Positions 13,101 to 21,321 of a stretch of 33,444 nt of DNA are shown in pieces. A model generated the notes under the pieces. The model was given only the letters and a program-made list of their open reading frames with translations. It was not told the DNA's origin and ran no database searches. Each line of letters begins with the position of its first letter. Position 1 is the first letter of the stretch. Source of the DNA: Bacteroidales bacterium GP1 (lineage in GTDB: Bacteria; Bacteroidota; Bacteroidia; Bacteroidales; Muribaculaceae); the NCBI GenBank assembly GCA_001701105.1, contig DAAI01000013.1, forward strand, positions 42,914 through 76,357, given 5' to 3'. The position numbers and the translations under genes are program-made.

Positions 13101-15728
13101 ATGGGGATTATGATAACCGATAAATCAATTTTCATATCTTTCCTGCTCATGCTGAATGCCATGTCGATTCCGGCATGGAGCGGCGGCCTAAGCCCGAATT
13201 TACGACCGGCTCCATGCAATGTGAATACGGAACCGGCATTTACGATTGCCCGGGATGGGCGCCTAGCAGACATAGTCACAGATTCGGCCGACTGGAAAGG
13301 GGTTCAGATAGCCGCAAGTAATCTTGCCGGCGACATTGGGAAGGTGACTGGCAAGAATGCTGAATTGAGCCATGATGGCATAAATGGAGGCAGAAAAATC
13401 ATAGCAGGCACGATCGGGCGTTCGGCGTTGATAGATTCATTAGCGGCATCCGGCAGGCTTAACATAGAATCTATCCGCGGCCAATGGGAGGCGTATATAA
13501 TCGATGTGGTCGACGGCAATCTGGTGATAGCGGGGAGCGATAAGCGTGGCACTATCTACGGTATTTATGAGATAAGCAACCGAATCGGGGTTTCTCCATG
13601 GCATTTCTGGGCAGATGTCCCCGTTAAGCATTCTGATGAAATTAAATATTGCGGAGGCCGGATCGTGCAACCCTCTCCCAAGGTGAAATATCGAGGTATT
13701 TTCATCAATGATGAGTGGCCATCTTTCGGCGGGTGGGCCACCAATTACTACGGAGGTGTCAATTCCCATCTCTATGCCTCGATATTTGAATTGTTATTGC
13801 GTCTGAAAGCCAATTATATGTGGCCGGCGATGTGGGACTCCCGATTTAACGAAGACGATCCGGAGAGTCCCCGGATTGCCGATGAATACGGGATAGTGAT
13901 GGGCACGAGTCATCATGAGCCTATGATGCGTGCCCATAAGGAGTATGTATATCGCAAAGATTCGGTGGGCGACTGGAATTATTCCACCAACAAGAAGAAT
14001 CTTGACCGCTTTTTCCATGAAGGGCTTCAACGGAATAAGAAATATGAAAACATAGTCACGATAGGTATGCGGGGCGATGGCGATGTGGCGATGGGCAGAG
14101 GTGACGATGCCGAAAATATGCGAGTGTTGCGTGATGTTATCGACGGCCAGCGCGGGATTATAGGTGATGTCTACGGCTCGCCCGACGGCGTTCCGCAATT
14201 GTGGGCGGTTTTTACGGAAGTGCAGAGATATTATGATGCAGGGTTTAGCGTACCGGAAGATGTGACCGTACTCTTCTGCGACAATAATTGGGGTTATATC
14301 AGGCGAACCGCACCTCCCGTTAAACGGCGAGGTGGCTACGGATTGTATTACCATATAGACATGAACGGAGGGCCTTGGAACGATCGCTGGGTAAATACCT
14401 CTCCGCTGCCGAAATTGCGTGAGCAGCTGAGTCTGGCGTATAAATCGGGCATCGATGAAATATGGATTGTGAATGTAGGCGATCTCAAGCCGAAGGAACT
14501 GCCGATAGATTTTATCATGAGCTATGCATGGGATCCGGAAGCCATCACCCCCGGTGAAGAAAAAGAATATCTGGTCAGATGGGCCGAGAAGATATTCGGC
14601 TCCCGACAGAGCACTGAGATTGCCGAGATATTGGCCGAATATCCTAAATACAATCTCTGGCGAAAGGCGGAGGTACAGGTGCCCGGCATATTCAGCGTCG
14701 AGAATTATAATGAAGTAGAGCGGACGGATTCCCTATGGCTCGCTTTGGAGGAAAAGGCTGAGAAGGTGAGGAAGCAGATTTCTCCGGAAATGCAGGACGC
14801 GTATTATCAATTGGTATATTATCCGGCTGTGGCATCGGCCGGAGTGGCTCGTCTTTATAATGCCGTAACAAAGAATCATCATTATGCCTCGCTTGGCGAT
14901 CCAAGGGCCAATGAATATGCCCGGGTAGCGAAAGAATTATTCGAACGCGACTCCATATTATCCGAATATTACAACAAAAAAATGTCGGGTGGTAAATGGG
15001 ACGGCATGATGCAGGACAAGCATATCGGTTATAAGGAGTGGTTTATGCCTGAAAGGAACATTCTGCCTGAACTCCGGTATGTGGATTCCTCCGAAGTGAA
15101 AAAAGAAACGGTCGCTGAGAGGCGCACTGCGGAATTTGGTATAGCGGCCATGGATTACGACAGAAATCTGCCGGCAGGTCCGACATCATGGATTCTGCTC
15201 CCCGATCTTGGCCGCGGCGACGGGTGCATGGGCATAAATGACGTGTGTGCGCCATCGAGCCCCGGAGGTGGTGCCGCTTTGGAATATGATTTTGAATTGA
15301 TGGATGTGGATAGCGTGACGATAGCAATCGGGATTCTTCCGACGCAGGATATAAATCCGGCGCGTGGACTCCGGCTGGGTGTCGAGATGGATGGTTTGGG
15401 AATGAAAACGATAGATGCCCGTGAAGGTTTTATTGATACATTCGCAGAATATACTCCCGAAAACCTCGCTCGCTCAAAGGTGCTTCAACCCTTACCTCCC
15501 ACCACTCCTCTCACGCTTAAAGGCACAAGGCGCGGGATGCGTAATGAAATCTTCGACAATATGCGATGGTTGGTAGTCAGGATGCCGGTAAAGCAGGATC
15601 GGACTCATACAATGCGGCTCTCCATGATTGATCCGGAGATAGTGTTGGAGAAAATTGTGATTAATCCTGATGATGATGTCTACAGCTACTTCGGCCCACC
15701 GAGCCGCCGGTGCGGTGTGAATCATTGA
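13101..15728 (+). CDS. GH115 alpha-glucuronidase-like glycoside hydrolase
   Basis: An 875-residue secreted protein with an N-terminal signal (IFISFLLMLNAMSIPAWS). It follows the GH115 layout. The N-terminal alpha/beta domain contains GSDKRGTIYGIYEIS. The barrel has YRGIFINDEWPSFGGWA, LLRLKANYMWPAMWD, the TSHHEPM segment (H271, H272, E273), MRGDGDVAM and LFCDNNWGYIR. A beta-rich C-terminal domain ends in VLEKIVINPDD. GH115 enzymes remove alpha-1,2-linked (4-O-methyl)glucuronic acid from xylan, and some act on other acidic glycans. Length is in the family range. Met at 13110 is an alternative start. It is not in a polysaccharide utilisation locus here; instead tilS follows five bases after its stop codon. 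Confidence 0.9.
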   Translation: MGIMITDKSIFISFLLMLNAMSIPAWSGGLSPNLRPAPCNVNTEPAFTIARDGRLADIVTDSADWKGVQIAASNLAGDIGKVTGKNAELSHDGINGGRKIIAGTIGRSALIDSLAASGRLNIESIRGQWEAYIIDVVDGNLVIAGSDKRGTIYGIYEISNRIGVSPWHFWADVPVKHSDEIKYCGGRIVQPSPKVKYRGIFINDEWPSFGGWATNYYGGVNSHLYASIFELLLRLKANYMWPAMWDSRFNEDDPESPRIADEYGIVMGTSHHEPMMRAHKEYVYRKDSVGDWNYSTNKKNLDRFFHEGLQRNKKYENIVTIGMRGDGDVAMGRGDDAENMRVLRDVIDGQRGIIGDVYGSPDGVPQLWAVFTEVQRYYDAGFSVPEDVTVLFCDNNWGYIRRTAPPVKRRGGYGLYYHIDMNGGPWNDRWVNTSPLPKLREQLSLAYKSGIDEIWIVNVGDLKPKELPIDFIMSYAWDPEAITPGEEKEYLVRWAEKIFGSRQSTEIAEILAEYPKYNLWRKAEVQVPGIFSVENYNEVERTDSLWLALEEKAEKVRKQISPEMQDAYYQLVYYPAVASAGVARLYNAVTKNHHYASLGDPRANEYARVAKELFERDSILSEYYNKKMSGGKWDGMMQDKHIGYKEWFMPERNILPELRYVDSSEVKKETVAERRTAEFGIAAMDYDRNLPAGPTSWILLPDLGRGDGCMGINDVCAPSSPGGGAALEYDFELMDVDSVTIAIGILPTQDINPARGLRLGVEMDGLGMKTIDAREGFIDTFAEYTPENLARSKVLQPLPPTTPLTLKGTRRGMRNEIFDNMRWLVVRMPVKQDRTHTMRLSMIDPEIVLEKIVINPDDDVYSYFGPPSRRCGVNH

Positions 15729-15733
15729 GAGAT

Positions 15734-17044
15734 ATGGCATTTGAGGAAAAGTTCAGGATTTCTCCGGAAATAAGCAGCCGGGGAGTGCTATTGGGATTCA
15801 GCGGGGGTGCCGACAGCACGGCTCTGCTCCGAGGGTTGCTGCTGGCAGGATGTGAGGTCCATGCCGTGCATTGCAATTTCCATCTGCGCGGGTCTGAAAG
15901 CGACCGGGATATGGAGTTCTGTATCCGGCTGTGTGAGGTATGCGGTGTTCCGTTGGATGTGGTGCATTTTGATGTGGTCGATTATATGCGCCGGCACGGA
16001 GTCGGACTCGAGGAGGCCTGTCGGAATCTTCGATATGCTGAATTCCGCCGGCTTAAAGAGAAATACGGCTGCGCCCGCATCGCCGTGGCTCACAATGCTG
16101 ATGATAATATAGAGACGTTGCTGTTGAATCTCTTCCGGGGGGCCGGCATATCGGGACTCAGGGGGATGTTGCCGGATACGGGCGAGATTCTCCGTCCGCT
16201 CCTTAGCGTCTTCAGGGTGGAGATATTGGAATTCCTGAAAAAGCTGAATCAGGATTTTATCACTGATTCCACGAATCTTGAATCAGACGTGAAGCGTAAT
16301 TTTATCAGAAATCAATTGTTGCCACTTGCAGAGACCCGGTGGCCAGGATTGCGAAAGGCAGTCACGACGACAATCCGGAATATGCGCATCGAGGAGGCTG
16401 TGGTGGCGCATGCTGAAAGGGAATGGCTTGGAGATTGGCAATCTCAAGGCGGCAGGTTGACCTATGCCACCATCCAGGCGGCTCCGCATTCTGAATGGAT
16501 AATTCATCGCTGGGGGAGGCGGATAGGCCTTCCACATCATTGCGCGCATGAGATATCAGAGCATATAGAAGATGGTTCTCTGAAGCCGGGAAAGCATTGG
16601 CAGGCATCAGGGGGAGATGTGGTTAGCACTGCAGAGGCGTTAGAATTCGTTGCATGGTCGCCGGATTCAGGAGATGAGGAAGAAGATGTGCAAGAACTCT
16701 TCGACGTTAAGGAAATAAAGGTTTCAGATTCGATATGGGCAGCGCTGAAGCAGGATAGGACAAATAAAATGCTGTGGATTTCTGATTCTCCGGAAGATTT
16801 TATTGCGCGTAAGCCTCGTAAAGGCGACCGGATTAAACCCTTAGGGATGAAAGGGAGCAGCCTTGTGGCCGATGTGATGAGGGATGCCGGGCTTACGGCC
16901 TTGGAAAAAAGAGAAATGAGGATAGTGGTGCATAAGAAGTCAGGAGAAATAATATGGATTCCGGGAGTAAAGCGATCGCGTTGCTGTTTGGTGCATGAAG
17001 ATGCACAATATATATATAAAATAATGCTTAAAGGCAAAATATAA
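15734..17044 (+). CDS. tilS: tRNA(Ile)-lysidine synthase
   Basis: A 436-residue protein that modifies C34 of tRNA-Ile(CAU) to lysidine using ATP and lysine, an essential decoding step. The PP-loop SGGADST is at residues 23-29. It is followed by VHCNFHLRGSESDRD, GLEEACRNLRYAEF, AVAHNADDNIETLLLNLFRGAGISGLRGM, RPLL and DSTNLESDVKRNFIRNQLLP, all TilS signatures. The C-terminal domain has RKPRKGDRIKPLGMKGSS. The ATG at 15734 is chosen over the GTG at 15710 because the GTG lies inside GH115. Ala replaces the usual residue between the Gly pair and Asp of the PP-loop, which is tolerated in the family. Confidence 0.95.
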   Translation: MAFEEKFRISPEISSRGVLLGFSGGADSTALLRGLLLAGCEVHAVHCNFHLRGSESDRDMEFCIRLCEVCGVPLDVVHFDVVDYMRRHGVGLEEACRNLRYAEFRRLKEKYGCARIAVAHNADDNIETLLLNLFRGAGISGLRGMLPDTGEILRPLLSVFRVEILEFLKKLNQDFITDSTNLESDVKRNFIRNQLLPLAETRWPGLRKAVTTTIRNMRIEEAVVAHAEREWLGDWQSQGGRLTYATIQAAPHSEWIIHRWGRRIGLPHHCAHEISEHIEDGSLKPGKHWQASGGDVVSTAEALEFVAWSPDSGDEEEDVQELFDVKEIKVSDSIWAALKQDRTNKMLWISDSPEDFIARKPRKGDRIKPLGMKGSSLVADVMRDAGLTALEKREMRIVVHKKSGEIIWIPGVKRSRCCLVHEDAQYIYKIMLKGKI

Positions 17045-17051
17045 CCCCACA

Positions 17052-18563
17052 ATGAAAGGTGAGATGAAGATAGATATAACTACGAGCGAAGGCCGGTACC
17101 AGTATATCCGAAGCCTGACGATGATATTATATAAGGCCGTTACGGAGGTGTGTCCCGGATTGACATTGCGCATGGAGCATTCCATTTCCAACGGTCAGTT
17201 GTGTCGCTTGTTCAAAGGCGAGACAGAACCGGTGGAGATAACGGCGGCCACAGTAGATTCAATAAAACGTAAGATGCGCGAGCTTACGCATGCCTCATTG
17301 CCTATTGAAAGGAGAGTCTGTAGCCGATGGGAGGCAATTGAAATGTTTACACGCCAGAACCTGCCTGAAAAAGTGCAGGTACTCACGCAGACAGGGCCGG
17401 AAGAAGTAGGTTACTATACCCTTGATGGGCTCGCGGATACTTATATCGGGCCATTGGCGCAGACCACATCGGAAGTCAGCGTTTTTGATCTAAGGCCATA
17501 TAGGGGAGGAATGCTTCTGTTAGGGCCGGATCCCAATGATCGGTCGCGGGCCATTCTCCCCGTGAAGCAGGCAAAGATGTACCGCGCATTCCGTCAGAGT
17601 CTTGAATTTAACAAAGTGATAGGTGTGGCCAGTGTTGGGCAGATGAACGCCGAAGTGGAAAAAGACAGGACGGCAGAACTGATCAATGTTGCCGAAGCCA
17701 TGCACAGTAAGCTGTTGGGCCGCATAGCCGATGACATTGCCCGCAGGCACAAACGCGGAGAGGCGAAAATAGTATTATTGGCCGGCCCGTCGTCGTCGGG
17801 CAAGACAACTACCTGCAAGCGGCTTGGCATTCAGCTTTGCACCAACATGATGCGTCCTAAGATGATATCGCTCGATGATTATTTTGTAGATCGGGAGCAA
17901 ACGCCGCGCGATGAAAACGGCGAATACGACTTCGAGTCGCTTTATGCATTGGATCTTGAATTGTTTAATGAGCATCTTAATGCACTTCTGCGGGGTGAAG
18001 AAGTGAATTTGCCTACCTATAGTTTTGAATATGGCCGGCGTATAGAGAAGCAAAAACCATTGCGGCTTGAAGCTGACGATGTGTTGCTGATAGAGGGCAT
18101 TCACGGACTCAATCCTGAATTGACTGCATCCGTGCCTGCTGCTGAATTGTATAAGGTATACGTCTCTGCGCTCACATCCCTGCGGCTCGACAACCATAAC
18201 TGGATTTCGACCTCCGACAACCGGTTGCTCCGCCGCATGATCCGCGACCATAAATATCGCGGCACAAATCCGGCGGCCACACTCGCACGCTGGGCATCCG
18301 TGCGCCGGGGAGAGGAAAAATGGATTTTCCCTTATCAAGAGAATGCTGACGCCACTTTTAATTCATCATTGATTTTCGAACTGGGCGTGATGAAGGATTA
18401 CCTGGAGCCCCTCTTGAGAAGCGTGCCTGCGTCAGATACGCATTATCCTAAGGCACGACGATTGGCTGATTTCCTTGCCTACTTCCTGTCGATTCCGCCG
18501 GATCAGGTGCCCCCAACATCTCTGCTTCGCGAATTTCTTGGTGGCAGCTCGTTCCATTATTAA
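17052..18563 (+). CDS. nucleoside (uridine) kinase with tRNA-synthetase-like N-terminal region
   Basis: A 503-residue protein whose second half is a P-loop kinase. Walker A is AGPSSSGKTT (residues 244-253), followed by SLDDYFVDREQTPRDENGEYDFESL and VLLIEGIHGLNPEL, typical of the uridine kinase/phosphoribulokinase group. The first 220 residues resemble the threonyl-tRNA-synthetase accessory regions (ASLPIERRVCSRWEAIEMF). This fused architecture is standard in Bacteroidales. The likely reaction is ATP-dependent phosphorylation of uridine or cytidine for salvage, though substrate is not certain. It starts seven bases after tilS and ends eight before the phosphoesterase. Confidence 0.88.
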   Translation: MKGEMKIDITTSEGRYQYIRSLTMILYKAVTEVCPGLTLRMEHSISNGQLCRLFKGETEPVEITAATVDSIKRKMRELTHASLPIERRVCSRWEAIEMFTRQNLPEKVQVLTQTGPEEVGYYTLDGLADTYIGPLAQTTSEVSVFDLRPYRGGMLLLGPDPNDRSRAILPVKQAKMYRAFRQSLEFNKVIGVASVGQMNAEVEKDRTAELINVAEAMHSKLLGRIADDIARRHKRGEAKIVLLAGPSSSGKTTTCKRLGIQLCTNMMRPKMISLDDYFVDREQTPRDENGEYDFESLYALDLELFNEHLNALLRGEEVNLPTYSFEYGRRIEKQKPLRLEADDVLLIEGIHGLNPELTASVPAAELYKVYVSALTSLRLDNHNWISTSDNRLLRRMIRDHKYRGTNPAATLARWASVRRGEEKWIFPYQENADATFNSSLIFELGVMKDYLEPLLRSVPASDTHYPKARRLADFLAYFLSIPPDQVPPTSLLREFLGGSSFHY

Positions 18564-18571
18564 AAGAAGTG

Positions 18572-19075
18572 ATGAAAAGGATTGGTATTATCAGCGATAC
18601 GCATGGACTGTGGGATGAGCGGTTTGCCACTCATTTCGCCGGCTGCGATGAGATTTGGCACGCCGGCGACGTGGGAGACCCGGCAATAATCGACCGGCTC
18701 TCGGAAATATGCACGGTAAGGGCCGTGTGTGGAAATATCGACACCGGGGCGGTGAGGAGGAAATGCCCGGAAGTGGATATTTTCGAGGTCGAGGGTGTCA
18801 AGGTATTTCTTACGCATATAGGTGGCTATCCCGGAAAGTGGAGCAAAGGGATTAAAAAACTCCTTGCTGATGAAAGGATAAAACTGATGGTCGATGGCCA
18901 TTCGCATATATTGCGGATAATGTACGACAAGGACCTCGACCTGCTGCATATCAATCCCGGTGCGGCCGGCTATCAAGGATGGCATAAGGTAAGGACACTG
19001 GTACTTCTCACTATCGATGGCTCGGATATGCGTGATTGCCAGGTAATCGAGCTGACCCGCCCACTTGGTGCATAA
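18572..19075 (+). CDS. YfcE/MJ0936-type metallophosphoesterase
   Basis: A 167-residue calcineurin-like phosphoesterase with the full metal-binding set: DTH (SDTHG), GD (HAGDVGD), GNID, the LTHIGGYPG histidine and GHSH. Small proteins of this family hydrolyse phosphodiesters with Mn2+ or similar metals; the physiological substrate is not known. ATG 18572 is preferred to the GTG at 18569. It is the last gene of the tilS operon, just before a bidirectional terminator. Confidence 0.88.
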   Translation: MKRIGIISDTHGLWDERFATHFAGCDEIWHAGDVGDPAIIDRLSEICTVRAVCGNIDTGAVRRKCPEVDIFEVEGVKVFLTHIGGYPGKWSKGIKKLLADERIKLMVDGHSHILRIMYDKDLDLLHINPGAAGYQGWHKVRTLVLLTIDGSDMRDCQVIELTRPLGA

Positions 19076-19119
19076 TCGATAGTTATAATCCCTAATTGTA
19101 GTAATTTAGACTAAAGATT

Positions 19120-19147
19120 GAGAGCCGGGGCGATTGCTCCGGCTCTC
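19120..19147. terminator. bidirectional terminator between the phosphoesterase and pckA
   Basis: GAGAGCCGG (19120-19128) pairs perfectly with CCGGCTCTC (19139-19147) around a 10-base loop, between two convergent genes. There is no long T-run on either side, so the strength is uncertain. Confidence 0.65.
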
Positions 19148-19194
19148 TATGGATTATGCTCAATCAGTCTGATTGAATGTTGCTGATTCGCTGA

Positions 19195-20799
19195 TTAGAT
19201 GTGCGGGCCTGCGGCTACAAGCTCCTTACCGGCCTTGTTGGTCTCAAACTTCTTGAAGTTGTCGATAAACATCTGGGCAAGTTTCTTGGCTTTCTCATCC
19301 CACTCTTCGGGGTTCTTGTATGTGTCGCGCGGGTCGAGAATCTCGGGATTAACGCCGGGGAGTTCGGTCGGAATCACGAAATCGAAGTAAGGAAGCACCT
19401 TCGTGGGAGCCTTCTCGATGTCGCCGTTCAGGATGTCGTCGATGATGCCGCGTGTATCGGGGATCGAGATACGTTTGCCTGTACCGTTCCAGCCGGTGTT
19501 CACCAGATAAGCCTTAGCGCCGTTGGCAGCCATCTTGTTGGCGAGTTCCTCGGCATATTTTGTAGGATGCAGCGAGAGGAAAGCCTGGCCGAAACAAGCG
19601 GAGAAAGTCGGGGTGGGCTCTGTGATGCCACGCTCGGTGCCGGCAAGTTTTGCGGTGAAGCCGGAGAGGAAATAATACTTTGCTTGCTCGGTGCTAAGGA
19701 TAGCCACGGGAGGAAGAACGCCGAAAGCATCGGCCGAAAGGAAGATCACCTGCTTTGCAGCCGGGCCCTTCGACACTGGCTTAACGATGTTCTTGATATG
19801 GTAAATAGGATAGGATACGCGGGTATTCTCCGTCACGCTCTTGTCGGCGAAATCGCATACACCTTCAGCATTTACCGTAACATTCTCAAGGAGAGCATCA
19901 CGGGTGATGGCGTTATAAATGTCGGGCTCATTCTCCTTAGAGAGATTGATCACCTTTGCGTAGCAGCCACCTTCGTAGTTGAATACGCCTTCATCGTCCC
20001 ATCCATGCTCGTCGTCGCCGATGAGTTTGCGCTTCGGGTCGGTAGAGAGGGTAGTCTTGCCTGTTCCTGAGAGACCGAAGAAAATGGCTGTTGAAGTCTC
20101 GTCCATATTGGTATTGGCCGAGCAGTGCATCGATGCGATGCCGCGGAGAGGGTTGAAATAGTTCATCATGGAGAACATACCCTTCTTCATCTCGCCGCCA
20201 TACCAGGTGTTGATGATCACCTGCTCGCGCTCTTTGATATTGAACGCTACCACAGTCTCAGAATGGAGTCCCAGCTCCTTATAATTCTCGCATTTGGCTT
20301 TCGAGGCATTGAATACCACGAAATCGGGCTTAAAGTCCTTCAGCTCCTCCTCGGTGGGACGGATAAACATATTGGTCACGAAATGGGCCTGCCATGCCAC
20401 TTCCATGATGAAGCGCACGTTCATGCGCGTAGCCTTGTTGGCACCGCAATATACGTCGACAACATAAAGAGTCTTGTCGCTGAGTTCCTTTACGGCTGTC
20501 TCGCGCAGGTGATCCCATACTTCGGTGGTGATGGGTTTGTTGTCGTTCTTGTATTCATCGGAGGTCCACCATACGGTATCCTCGGTCACATCATCTTTTA
20601 CAAGATATTTATCCTTAGGAGAACGGCCGGTATAAACGCCCGTGAACACGTCTACCGCACCGAGGTCGGTGAGATAACCTTTTTCATAACCTTCAAGGCT
20701 TGGATCGGTCTCTGCCTTGAACAATTCGTCGTAGCTTGGATTGTGGATGATTTTCTTTACATCCTTGATGCCGTACTGTGACAGGTCTAATGTTGCCAT
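19195..20799 (-). CDS. pckA: phosphoenolpyruvate carboxykinase (ATP)
   Basis: A 534-residue ATP-type PEPCK, cytoplasmic, interconverting oxaloacetate and PEP. In Bacteroidota it usually works towards oxaloacetate, fixing CO2 on the way to succinate and gaining ATP. Signatures include GVYTGRSPKDKYLV near the N-terminus, MHCSANTNMDETSTAIFFGLSGTGKTTLS (P-loop at residues 242-248), DDEHGWDDEGVFNYEGGCYAK, and SADAFGVLPPVAILS. It is full length, monocistronic, and starts with MATLDLSQYGI. The codons are strongly biased to C-ending forms, as expected for a highly expressed gene. Several long frames on the opposite strand are by-products of this bias. Confidence 0.97.
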   Translation of the reverse strand: MATLDLSQYGIKDVKKIIHNPSYDELFKAETDPSLEGYEKGYLTDLGAVDVFTGVYTGRSPKDKYLVKDDVTEDTVWWTSDEYKNDNKPITTEVWDHLRETAVKELSDKTLYVVDVYCGANKATRMNVRFIMEVAWQAHFVTNMFIRPTEEELKDFKPDFVVFNASKAKCENYKELGLHSETVVAFNIKEREQVIINTWYGGEMKKGMFSMMNYFNPLRGIASMHCSANTNMDETSTAIFFGLSGTGKTTLSTDPKRKLIGDDEHGWDDEGVFNYEGGCYAKVINLSKENEPDIYNAITRDALLENVTVNAEGVCDFADKSVTENTRVSYPIYHIKNIVKPVSKGPAAKQVIFLSADAFGVLPPVAILSTEQAKYYFLSGFTAKLAGTERGITEPTPTFSACFGQAFLSLHPTKYAEELANKMAANGAKAYLVNTGWNGTGKRISIPDTRGIIDDILNGDIEKAPTKVLPYFDFVIPTELPGVNPEILDPRDTYKNPEEWDEKAKKLAQMFIDNFKKFETNKAGKELVAAGPHI

Positions 20800-20925
20800 A
20801 ACAATAAAAATTGGGTTTTTGATCTATCTTTCTTTTGTGTTTCTTCCGTTGAAATCACCTTATAATATGGGGGGAATATTGAATAAGGTGTATTTTTATA
20901 ACGCTTCCGCGTACTTTTCTGTGTG

Positions 20926-20933
20926 CAAAATTA
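20926..20933 (-). promoter_or_regulatory. -7 box of pckA
   Basis: On the minus strand this reads TAATTTTG, matching TAnnTTTG. Transcription would start near 20919, giving a leader of about 120 bases. No clear -33 TTTG is present. Confidence 0.5.
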
Positions 20934-20960
20934 ATCATTTTTAATGAAAAATCCATAATT

Positions 20961-21010
20961 GGGATGGTTTTTGGTTTTGGGTTGTAGGTTTTAGGTTTTT
21001 GGTTATTGGG
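20961..21010 (+). other. G/T-rich low-complexity tract between pckA and tRNA-Tyr
   Basis: About 50 bases made almost only of G and T with repeated GGTTTT/GGTTTTT-like units and eight runs of two or three Gs. The rest of the interval 20800-21072 holds only the pckA leader and promoter; no gene is seen. The tract could form a two-layer G-quadruplex on the plus strand or simply be decayed repeat. Confidence 0.6.
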
Positions 21011-21072
21011 TGAAGGATTTTATTGGGAAGGGATGCTCAGGTAAATCCTTTGCGTAAATCTTTTAAAATTAA

Positions 21073-21104
21073 TTTGCAATATTTAAGGGAATATATTAAC
21101 TTTG
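21073..21104 (+). promoter_or_regulatory. promoter of tRNA-Tyr
   Basis: TTTG (21073-21076), exactly 20 bases, then TAACTTTG (21097-21104). This perfect consensus promoter sits 15 bases before the mature tRNA 5' end. Confidence 0.8.
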
Positions 21105-21119
21105 CATCCGAAAACGGCC

Positions 21120-21202
21120 GGGTGGATACCAGAGTGGCCAAATGGGGCAGACTGTAAATCTGCTGGCTTACGCCTACGGTGGTTCGAATCCATCTCCACC
21201 CA
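21120..21202 (+). tRNA. tRNA-Tyr (GTA)
   Basis: An 83-base type II tRNA. Acceptor arm GGGTGGA (21120-21126) pairs with TCCACCC (21195-21201), and the discriminator base is A. The anticodon stem CAGA/TCTG encloses a loop with GTA, a long variable arm follows, and GGTTCGAATCC marks the T-arm. CCA is not encoded. A long variable arm is expected for bacterial tRNA-Tyr. Confidence 0.96.
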
Positions 21203-21230
21203 CTCGAATAATAACAACAATGACAACTGC

Positions 21231-21261
21231 AGGGCGTTCGTGAGGACGCCCTACGCTTTTT
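21231..21261 (+). terminator. terminator after tRNA-Tyr
   Basis: AGGGCGT (21231-21237) and ACGCCCT (21246-21252) form a perfect 7-bp stem with an 8-base loop, followed by five Ts (21257-21261). It would make the tRNA monocistronic. Confidence 0.7.
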
Positions 21262-21321
21262 CAGGACTCCGCGAGCCGTAAAAGAAAATGTCAACACACA
21301 TTAATCTGAAATGATATGACT

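Noticed and set aside
15710..15733. GTG start for TilS inside GH115
   Set aside because: The ATG at 15734, five bases after the GH115 stop, gives the normal TilS N-terminus.
19201..20781. Long plus-strand frames (289 and 218 codons) opposite pckA
   Set aside because: These arise from the strong codon bias of pckA on the minus strand; the proteins show no family features.
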